This document shows, piece after piece, positions 1-5,017 of a DNA stretch of 5,017 nt. Within the stretch, counting starts at the first letter, position 1, and the number at the start of each line of letters is the position of its first letter. This stretch comes from Candidatus Fermentibacteraceae bacterium (GTDB taxonomy: Bacteria; Fermentibacterota; Fermentibacteria; Fermentibacterales; JCC-6). The notes under the pieces are model-generated. The model was not told where the DNA came from. It searched no databases and worked only from the letters and a program-made list of their open reading frames with translations. The position numbers were made by a program, and so were the translations under genes. The stretch lies in NCBI GenBank assembly GCA_021162285.1, contig JAGGYZ010000196.1, positions 1 through 5,017 of the forward strand, in the 5' to 3' direction.

Positions 1-1481
1 TAACCGTTGAGCTGAATAACAAGTTCCGAGAGGCGGGGATCGTACAGGGTCCCCGCCCTCATGTTCATGTCTCTGACAGCCATGGCTTCTCCCGAGTTCA
101 TTGCTCTTTCCCAGGCGATGCTTACTGCAAGAATTCTGGCAGGCAGCGGAATCTGCTCTCCGGATTTACCTGAAGGTCCTGTACCTCCCCAGTGTTCAGT
201 CATTTCTTCCAGTGCCTGCCGGGTTATTTCGGGAAGGGCGTGGGGAGTGTTCAGCGAGTCATCTTTGTTTCTGTTCGGAAGAGATACCATGTGAAGCAGT
301 CCTGCCAGGCGCATGCAGTCCTGGAACCAGACATCTTTTTTAAGTGAGCGGGAGATTCTTGTGGCAGTTACTGACACTCTGCGGCTGAAACCGGCGAAGT
401 CACTGCTGTTCTGCTCAACGAAAGAAACCATTGCCTCCATGGCTTCCCACGATGTTATTTCCATTTTCTTTCTGGCTTCAAGATCGGTAAGAACTGGAAC
501 TGCCCTGTTTAGAAAAGACTCCATGTATACCGGTATGGTGGAACTGAATGAATCTATCCAGATGGTAAGGCCGGCACTGTGTTTAATACAGACGGTGTCT
601 GTCGTGTCCCATCTGCTGCCGTGAAAATACTTCAAAGTTTTCCACTGCACGGCGACCCTGCAGCTCCACGCAGTGGATACTGCACTGCTGATCGTTCTCA
701 GAGCTTCCATCTCTGAGGTTGCGGAAAACAGATTGCCTGAAAGCTCTTTCAGTTTTATCACAGTTTCAAGCTCATCTGTTTTTTCATGGGCAGATCGGTT
801 CTGACGCAGGTTGATACCGTGAACAACAAGAATAGCAAAAAGTCCGAATGTGCATGAAATCAGCAGCTGGATACCGCCAGTTCCTTTGAGAACACCCATG
901 GCAGACGGAACCGCCAGGAGTACTACGAATGTATTCAGTAGGAGACCCCTTTTCAGGGTTGTAGAAAACACGCTTCTGCGATTGTTGAAACAGTTTATTG
1001 CAATGCATCTCAAGGCTGTTACTGGAACCACTGCAGTAATCATTGAAAGGTATGTTCGAATTGCCCCTGAGTCTGCCGGAACTCCCGGAAGGTTCCAGTA
1101 AATAAAACTGCTCAGTTTCAGCAGAAAAGCAAAAGAAACACCCTGAAAGATTGCCTCTGGGATCTGAAGAGACAGATTCTTCTGCATTCTGATAGAGTTA
1201 AGAATACTGCCTGTGAAAGTCATCAGTGCAATCAACGGGTAAACAGCTCCCGGACTGCCCCATGTTGCAAGGCTCACTATAACAGCTGGCTCTATTCCTG
1301 TTTTGTCACTGCTGTCCGAAGAGAGTACAAACATTCTTGACAGAAGTGTTCCCGCTGAAGCCAGCAGAAGAAGCACTGTTGTATCAATGGGATCCAGAGG
1401 CTGTCGGTGGTCTGCCGGGAAAACAAAGAACAGAGAAATCAGAGTGACAGCCGCAATAAAATATCTTGTTTCAGCTTTCAC
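1..1481 (-). CDS. Membrane protein with catalytically degenerate HD-GYP domain (pseudo-phosphodiesterase), 3' end at the window edge
   Basis: I translated this frame by hand from the GTG at 1481; it is open for 493 codons. The last two bases read TA, so codon 494 is a stop (TAA/TAG) or Tyr. HD-GYP domains normally end about here, so a stop is likely. The start follows GGAGGAG (1489-1495) with 7-base spacing and overlaps the upstream gene's stop by 11 bases. Residues 1-225 hold several hydrophobic segments (about 5-21, 35-50, 66-92, 110-127, 143-155, 180-198, 204-221). Residues 230-340 form a cytoplasmic linker plus a possible GAF-like region. Residues 345-493 align with HD-GYP domains: SRRV at 366-369, LLH at 395-397, RILAV at 449-453, GTLYDPRL at 477-484. 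The metal ligands are lost: the HSxRV His is Phe365, HD is His397-Met398, the HH pair is Met427-Thr428, GYP is Gly-Pro-Ser (435-437), and the VAD Asp is Ile455. It is a close architectural paralogue of the intact HD-GYP gene next to it. I infer a regulatory, non-hydrolytic role. Membrane topology is only eye-estimated. Confidence 0.85.
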   Translation of the reverse strand, partial: MKAETRYFIAAVTLISLFFVFPADHRQPLDPIDTTVLLLLASAGTLLSRMFVLSSDSSDKTGIEPAVIVSLATWGSPGAVYPLIALMTFTGSILNSIRMQKNLSLQIPEAIFQGVSFAFLLKLSSFIYWNLPGVPADSGAIRTYLSMITAVVPVTALRCIAINCFNNRRSVFSTTLKRGLLLNTFVVLLAVPSAMGVLKGTGGIQLLISCTFGLFAILVVHGINLRQNRSAHEKTDELETVIKLKELSGNLFSATSEMEALRTISSAVSTAWSCRVAVQWKTLKYFHGSRWDTTDTVCIKHSAGLTIWIDSFSSTIPVYMESFLNRAVPVLTDLEARKKMEITSWEAMEAMVSFVEQNSSDFAGFSRRVSVTATRISRSLKKDVWFQDCMRLAGLLHMVSLPNRNKDDSLNTPHALPEITRQALEEMTEHWGGTGPSGKSGEQIPLPARILAVSIAWERAMNSGEAMAVRDMNMRAGTLYDPRLSELVIQLNG

Positions 1482-2931
1482 TGAGCATCTCCTCCAGGGC
1501 ATCGACAACATTGGCATCAAAGTATGTTCCTCTGTGTTTTTTTACCTCGGCAAGGGCATCGTTGTCGGATTTACCGGAATGGTATGCCCGCGGGGAAGTA
1601 ATTGCATCAAACACATCAGCCACAGCAACGATCCTTGCAAACAGAGAGATAGAAGAACCGGAAATACCCTGGGGATACCCGCTTCCATCCAGGTGCTCGT
1701 GGTGTTGTAGCACGATTGCAGAAGCTTCATCGTATCTCTGCATTGCGCCAAGCAGTTTTGCACCTGACTCAGGATGGGCTTCTATCACATTTCGCTCAGA
1801 TTTTGTAAGCAGCCCTTTCTTCATGATCAGCCTTCCCGGCACGGCAAGTTTTCCTATGTCGTGAAGCAGTGCGCCTAACTGCAGTTGCAGAATACTGCTC
1901 TGTGGAAGTCCAAGGATCTTCGCAAGTTTCACTGAAAGCCGGGAAACCCTTACAGAATGGGAGTGCGTGTCTGAATCTTTTTTATCGGCAAGTTGAACGA
2001 ACATCATTGCAGCGCCCAGGAAGGCGTTTTCAAGTCTTCTTTTACTGAAGGATGCCTTCCAGACATTTTCCAGCAGAGCAAGAGTTTCTTTCAGCTCTGT
2101 TTTCCCAAGGGATTCAAGTTCCCCTGCAGCTGTACCTTCTGCAATAAACACAGAGCTGCTGGTGGAAACTGCTATCCACTTTCCGTGCTTTTCAACACAG
2201 AAGATCTTCGGCGGAATTTCAGGAATCGGTACAGAAGCGGGTTTTCCCTGCATGGTCCACACATGGGTGCCGTCCATAAGAAACAGCATGAAGCTTTCGT
2301 CTGGATTGTAAAGATAGCTTACCAGTCTGTTCTGGAGAGAGAGCGTTTTTATTCGGTCTGTGAAAAGGTACAGCTTGTTTCGAAATTGATAGTCGTAAAC
2401 CAGGGAGACAAGTATTATGGTTAGAATAACAGCACCTCCGGCAGCACCGTCTTCCGTTACAAAAAACACAAGAAGGTGGGCCATGATGCCGTTAACAATC
2501 CAGGTTGCGGTAATCATTCCTGCCAGATTAACAGAATTCGTGCGAATTGCGGCATGGAAAGCAAGCTGCAGTATTATTCCTGCCGGAACAAGAACAAGAA
2601 CACCGGTAGCTGTGTCTGCCTGCTGCAGAGTGGATGCGGCAAAAAGAACAGCAACAGGAATATAGCTGAAGAACAGCTGTCTGGTGTGCCTGTTATTCCA
2701 GTGGAAATACAGCCCGGTAGAGATTGAGGCAGCCGAAGTAACCACGCCTGGAACAGTTCCTCCGTAGTGAAAGGCAAGCCAGCACAGTGCGGGAAACAGT
2801 GTTACCTGCCCTGCTCTCATTTCAATCACCATAAACGAAGAGGCCATACCGGCAAACAGTATCATCGCCGATATTGCCGGATCTTTCGACAGAACTGACA
2901 CTCCTGCAGTTAACAACAACCCTGCTGCCAC
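1471..2931 (-). CDS. Membrane-anchored HD-GYP cyclic-di-GMP phosphodiesterase
   Basis: The protein is 486 residues from the GTG at 2931. HD-GYP domains hydrolyse cyclic-di-GMP (some act on cGAMP) at a two- or three-metal centre. Residues 1-180 contain about seven hydrophobic segments, a probable integral-membrane sensor part that I cannot assign to a named family. Residues 185-300 are a cytoplasmic linker and small beta-rich region. Residues 301-486 are the HD-GYP domain with all hallmarks: H325 in HSVRV, LLHDIGK (H357, D358, K361), HPE (H386), the HH pair (H410, H411), DGSGYP (415-420), VAD (D439) and GTYFD (468-472). Asp321 sits four residues before H325, where three-metal enzymes carry Glu. 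It is the first gene of a leftward two-gene unit and overlaps the degenerate paralogue by 11 bases. The start is doubtful. No ribosome binding site precedes the GTG, whereas GGAGGG at 2971-2976 sits six bases before an in-frame ATA at 2962-2964, which would add 11 residues and better match the paralogue's N-terminus. Confidence 0.93.
   Translation of the reverse strand: MAAGLLLTAGVSVLSKDPAISAMILFAGMASSFMVIEMRAGQVTLFPALCWLAFHYGGTVPGVVTSAASISTGLYFHWNNRHTRQLFFSYIPVAVLFAASTLQQADTATGVLVLVPAGIILQLAFHAAIRTNSVNLAGMITATWIVNGIMAHLLVFFVTEDGAAGGAVILTIILVSLVYDYQFRNKLYLFTDRIKTLSLQNRLVSYLYNPDESFMLFLMDGTHVWTMQGKPASVPIPEIPPKIFCVEKHGKWIAVSTSSSVFIAEGTAAGELESLGKTELKETLALLENVWKASFSKRRLENAFLGAAMMFVQLADKKDSDTHSHSVRVSRLSVKLAKILGLPQSSILQLQLGALLHDIGKLAVPGRLIMKKGLLTKSERNVIEAHPESGAKLLGAMQRYDEASAIVLQHHEHLDGSGYPQGISGSSISLFARIVAVADVFDAITSPRAYHSGKSDNDALAEVKKHRGTYFDANVVDALEEMLSES
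1489..1495 (-). promoter_or_regulatory. Ribosome binding site of the degenerate HD-GYP gene
   Basis: On the minus strand the sequence reads GGAGGAG, seven bases before the GTG at 1481. It lies inside the last codons of the upstream HD-GYP gene. This near-perfect anti-Shine-Dalgarno match fixes the start of the second gene and indicates that it is actively translated, probably coupled to termination of the first. Confidence 0.8.
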
Positions 2932-2970
2932 TGCGACAAATCGTGAATTACCTGTGATTCTTATTGAAAA

Positions 2971-2976
2971 CCCTCC
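2971..2976 (-). promoter_or_regulatory. Ribosome binding site pointing to an ATA start for the HD-GYP gene
   Basis: The minus strand reads GGAGGG, then TTTTCA, then ATA at 2964-2962, in frame with the HD-GYP protein. The frame is closed upstream by TAA at 2992-2994, and no ATG, GTG or TTG lies between that stop and the GTG at 2931. The GTG is 39 bases from this site, too far for normal initiation. Starting at ATA gives an N-terminus beginning MRITGNSRF, which resembles the MKAETRYF start of the downstream paralogue. Start at ATA is inference; the motif and frame are seen directly. Confidence 0.6.
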
Positions 2977-3014
2977 ACCGTTCGGTAACAGTTAGGTAGA
3001 CCAGTCACTTTTTC

Positions 3015-3042
3015 ATTATAGTAAAAGAGATAGTCGGGGCAA
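3015..3042 (-). promoter_or_regulatory. Sigma-70-type promoter of the leftward HD-GYP unit
   Basis: On the minus strand a perfect TATAAT -10 box lies at 3020-3015. A TTGCCC -35-like box (four of six consensus bases) lies at 3042-3037, with 16-base spacing. Transcription would begin near 3008, giving a leader of about 44 bases before the ATA at 2964, or about 77 bases before the GTG at 2931. The short leader contains the GGAGGG ribosome binding site. Confidence 0.55.
3017..3022 (+). promoter_or_regulatory. Possible -10 element for the rightward radical SAM-aroE unit
   Basis: TATAGT matches five of six -10 bases and would place transcription near 3029, about 36 bases before the TTG start at 3065. 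No good -35 box is seen 16-18 bases upstream. It overlaps the -10 box of the leftward promoter on the other strand, so the two units could compete for polymerase. Weak call, based on position and one box only. Confidence 0.25.
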
Positions 3043-3055
3043 AGGTCAATGGATT

Positions 3056-3059
3056 GGAG
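3056..3059 (+). promoter_or_regulatory. Ribosome binding site deciding a TTG start
   Basis: GGAG at 3056-3059 precedes the TTG at 3065 by five bases, which selects this start over the out-of-frame ATG at 3049 and the out-of-frame TTG at 3054. The spacer is part of a seven-T run (3060-3066) that also supplies the two Ts of the start codon. Confidence 0.6.
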
Positions 3060-3064
3060 TTTTT

Positions 3065-4294
3065 TTGCGAGTTCTTCTTGTTCAGTCTCCGGTGGGTCGG
3101 AAAGAGGCACCAATTTATCCCATTGGTCTTGCCTGTCTTGCCGGTTCCCTGGTGGATCATCAGTGTTCAGGGCTTGATCTCAGTCTGCAGGAGTCTCCGG
3201 GAGACGCACTTGCAGCCGAGCTTGAGGTGTTTGCACCTGATGTTGTTGCCATCTCCGTAAGGAACATCGACGACAGCTCATACCCGGTTACACACTGGTA
3301 TCTTAACTCCCTGGATGAAATATTGGGAGCCCTTGGAAACTGGAAGGGAACGGTTGTTGTGGGAGGTGCCGGTTTCTCCATTTACCCTGAAAGAATTATG
3401 AAACTGTGGCCGAGGATAGACTTTGCCATGGTGGGTGAAGGTGAAATTGCTCTCCCCATGCTTCTTGCTCATATTGCAGGGGCGCCGGCACCAGAGTGGC
3501 TTCACAACGGGGTTGCAAGACCCCCAAGACCTTCTCTTGAAGATCTCTCTCTCCCGGATTACAGTGTTTTTCCGGCTTCCGATTACCCCGGGAAAGGTTC
3601 TGTCGGTGTTCAGACCAGAAGAGGATGCGTGTTCAACTGCGCCTACTGTACATACAAATCGCTCAGCGGAAATGGTTTCAGGTTAAGACCTGTCAGCTCT
3701 GTTGTTCAGGATATACAAGAAGTTACCCGTCAGGGTTTCACCAGCTTTATGTTCGTGGATTCTGTGTTTGACTACCCCCGGGTTTACTTCAAAGAACTGA
3801 TATCGGCTCTTGGTGAAATCAGGAACATACCTGCATGGGGGGCCTGGATGTCGGAATCCGTGCCGCTGGACAGTCTTGACACCATGTACAGAGCCGGTTG
3901 CCGGTGGGTTGATTTTTCTCCTGATGTGATCACGGAGAAGGGCTGGAAGCTCATGGGCAAAAGCGGTTCGCTGAAACAACTGTGGCCTGTGGTAAAAAAA
4001 GCCAGGGCTGCAGGGCTCACAGTGGGAATCAATTTTTTCAGTGCTTCGCCTGGTGAAAACCTGATAGCACTGATTATGAAATTTGTGTTCATGCTCAGGG
4101 CAAGACTGTTTCTGGGGTGGAGAAACACATTTATAAACATCGGTACTATCAGGCTGTACAAGGATGCTCCTCTTTCAGATCAGCTGTATCCGGGAGAGGA
4201 ACTGTTCGAGCCGGTGTTCTACAGACCCAGAGGTCTGGCGGACATGATTGTCAGAGCTTTTCAGGCTGTTCGCCGATTCCATCATGGGAACTGA
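3065..4294 (+). CDS. B12-binding-domain radical SAM protein
   Basis: The protein is 409 residues from the TTG at 3065, with GGAG five bases upstream. The N-terminus (RVLLVQSP, then PIGLACLAGSL at 19-29) and VVVGGAGFS (97-105) followed by VGEGE (123-127) are typical of the cobalamin-binding-like Rossmann domain found in this superfamily. The radical SAM core begins near residue 180. TRRGCVFNCAYC (184-195) carries the CxxxCxxC motif, with Cys188, Cys192 and Cys195 binding the 4Fe-4S cluster that cleaves S-adenosylmethionine. The DxHxxG motif of base-off B12 proteins is absent, so cobalamin binding is uncertain, as in many relatives. The C-terminal part (about 330-409) shows no motif I recognise. 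A VRNID segment at 65-69 recurs, as I recall, in one subgroup of these proteins. The substrate cannot be named; members act in methylation, lipid, cofactor and natural-product chemistry. The stop overlaps the aroE start by 11 bases, implying co-translation. Confidence 0.9.
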   Translation: MRVLLVQSPVGRKEAPIYPIGLACLAGSLVDHQCSGLDLSLQESPGDALAAELEVFAPDVVAISVRNIDDSSYPVTHWYLNSLDEILGALGNWKGTVVVGGAGFSIYPERIMKLWPRIDFAMVGEGEIALPMLLAHIAGAPAPEWLHNGVARPPRPSLEDLSLPDYSVFPASDYPGKGSVGVQTRRGCVFNCAYCTYKSLSGNGFRLRPVSSVVQDIQEVTRQGFTSFMFVDSVFDYPRVYFKELISALGEIRNIPAWGAWMSESVPLDSLDTMYRAGCRWVDFSPDVITEKGWKLMGKSGSLKQLWPVVKKARAAGLTVGINFFSASPGENLIALIMKFVFMLRARLFLGWRNTFINIGTIRLYKDAPLSDQLYPGEELFEPVFYRPRGLADMIVRAFQAVRRFHHGN

Positions 4295-5017
4295 GTTCAG
4301 AGGCGGGCTTGTGGGATGGCCTGTCTCCCACTCGCTTTCCCCGGAGATACACTCCATGTTTTTAGAATACTTCGGAATAAAAGGTTCTTACTCGCTGTTT
4401 CCGGTAAAACCTGAAAACTTGAAACCGTTTCTTGAAGATTCAGGGAATGGAAGGTTTGCAGGCTTGAATGTAACACTTCCGCACAAATCTGCCGCTGCAA
4501 TGCTGTGTAATTCTCTGTCTCCTGAAGCACAAAGAACAGCAGCTGTAAATACACTGGTGTTCGGCGACGGCGGTGTAAGAGGTTACAACACGGATATTGC
4601 CGGTTTTAAAACATTTTCCGCCGATCTGCCTTCTCCTTTTTTTGTAGTTGGATCGGGGGGGGCTGCAGCAGCAGTGAGCGATGCTCTTGAAGCAACCGAT
4701 TATTTTGTTCTTAAAAGGGGAGATGTTATTTTACCGGAAAACAGGCCTGCTGTAGCTACAGTTGTGAACGCAACTCCGCTTGGGTGGAACGATGACGATT
4801 TGTTTCCGTTTGAAATACCGGATGGCTGGTTTTTTGCAGATTTGAATTACAATCCCCGCTGGAACTGGCGGAATAGTTTGTTATCGCCTGTGAGAACCGG
4901 GGAGAAGATGCTGGTCGAGCAGGCTGCGGAATCATTCAGACTGTGGACAGGCTTTACTCCCGGTGGACAATTGAAATTGAAAGTACTGGAAAGGATCAGG
5001 GAAAAGCTTCATGGCAA
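4284..5017 (+). CDS. aroE: Shikimate dehydrogenase, compact form (3' end beyond the window)
   Basis: The ATG at 4284 opens a frame that runs to the window edge (244 complete codons, no stop). AroE reduces 3-dehydroshikimate to shikimate with NADPH in aromatic amino acid and chorismate synthesis, in the cytoplasm. Shikimate-binding motifs are present: SHSLSP (15-20), NVTLPHK (62-68, catalytic Lys68), AVNT (87-90) and YNTD (101-104, catalytic Asp104). The nucleotide site has GSGGAA (123-128), followed by NATPLG (162-167). The C-terminus keeps YNP (189-191) and MLVEQAAESF (209-218, Gln213) with LWTG (220-223). The stretch between GSGG and NATPLG is only about 39 residues, roughly twenty fewer than in usual AroE proteins. 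The NRT motif that recognises the NADP phosphate is not obvious; LKR at 143-145 may take its place. The Thr normally after YxP is also missing. Only a weak ribosome binding site precedes the start, so translation probably depends on coupling with the overlapping radical SAM gene. The end must be close, since AroE usually finishes shortly after this helix. Confidence 0.92.
   Translation, partial: MGTEFRGGLVGWPVSHSLSPEIHSMFLEYFGIKGSYSLFPVKPENLKPFLEDSGNGRFAGLNVTLPHKSAAAMLCNSLSPEAQRTAAVNTLVFGDGGVRGYNTDIAGFKTFSADLPSPFFVVGSGGAAAAVSDALEATDYFVLKRGDVILPENRPAVATVVNATPLGWNDDDLFPFEIPDGWFFADLNYNPRWNWRNSLLSPVRTGEKMLVEQAAESFRLWTGFTPGGQLKLKVLERIREKLHG

Larger units (their letters stand above)
2965..3064. promoter_or_regulatory. 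Divergent intergenic control region
   Basis: This is the only non-coding gap of the window, about 100 bases (about 130 if the leftward gene starts at the GTG). It separates two head-to-head units and carries the leftward promoter, both ribosome binding sites, and a possible overlapping rightward -10 box. A 10-base perfect palindrome, ACCGTTCGGT, lies at 2977-2986 next to the leftward ribosome binding site. No riboswitch or terminator-like fold is apparent. Confidence 0.6.

Noticed and set aside
784..1008. A 74-codon minus-strand frame at 784-1008
   Set aside because: It is an off-frame shadow within the degenerate HD-GYP gene, whose own frame is open throughout this stretch.
1..1481. Calling the left-hand gene a pseudogene because its active site is lost
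   Set aside because: The frame is uninterrupted for 493 codons with a strong ribosome binding site and conserved fold motifs, which fits a pseudo-enzyme rather than decay.
1303..2424. Long open frames on the plus strand (135, 132 and 143 codons) within 1303-2424
   Set aside because: They lie antisense to the two HD-GYP-family genes, show no domain motifs, and read as translations of the opposite strand.
2977..2986. Perfect palindrome ACCGTTCGGT beside the leftward ribosome binding site
   Set aside because: It is only ten bases with no room for a hairpin loop, and occurs once; chance is as likely as an operator.
3044..3049. TTGACC on the minus strand as the -35 box of the leftward promoter
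   Set aside because: It matches the consensus better than TTGCCC but lies 23 bases from TATAAT, too far for a standard promoter.
3683..4161. Minus-strand open frames of 98 and 125 codons under the radical SAM gene
   Set aside because: They are antisense shadows of a gene with clear family motifs and have no recognisable features.

Overview
The window is a compact stretch of bacterial chromosome with roughly even base composition. It has dense coding, short gene overlaps, Shine-Dalgarno-type ribosome binding sites and frequent GTG/TTG starts. Nothing in it fixes the taxon. An HD-GYP signalling gene, a B12-domain radical SAM gene and a diverged aroE together suggest a free-living, probably anaerobic bacterium, possibly of a poorly sampled lineage. 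That placement is inference only. No RNA gene, mobile element, CRISPR array or convincing terminator was found.

The layout is two transcription units reading away from each other from a control region at about 2965-3064. The leftward unit (2931 or 2964 down to the left edge) holds two overlapping genes. The first encodes a multi-pass membrane protein with a complete HD-GYP cyclic-di-GMP phosphodiesterase domain. The second, starting inside the end of the first, encodes a paralogue with the same three-part plan (membrane region, cytoplasmic linker/sensor-like region, HD-GYP fold). Practically every metal-binding residue and the GYP motif have been replaced in it. The reading frame is nevertheless open for 493 codons and has a strong ribosome binding site, so it looks like a maintained pseudo-enzyme rather than a decayed gene. 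Its end lies at, or just beyond, base 1.

The rightward unit (3065 to the right edge) holds a B12-binding-domain radical SAM protein with an intact CxxxCxxC cluster motif. An 11-base overlap leads into a shikimate dehydrogenase gene (aroE) that runs off the window. This AroE keeps the catalytic Lys and Asp but has an unusually short nucleotide-binding domain.

The most interesting points are the active/inactive HD-GYP pair, which may work as a membrane signalling complex; the apparent AUA start of the HD-GYP gene; the compact AroE; and the T7 run at the start of the radical SAM gene. The leftward pair is probably a sensory c-di-GMP module. The rightward pair is a metabolic operon whose product cannot be named from this sequence.
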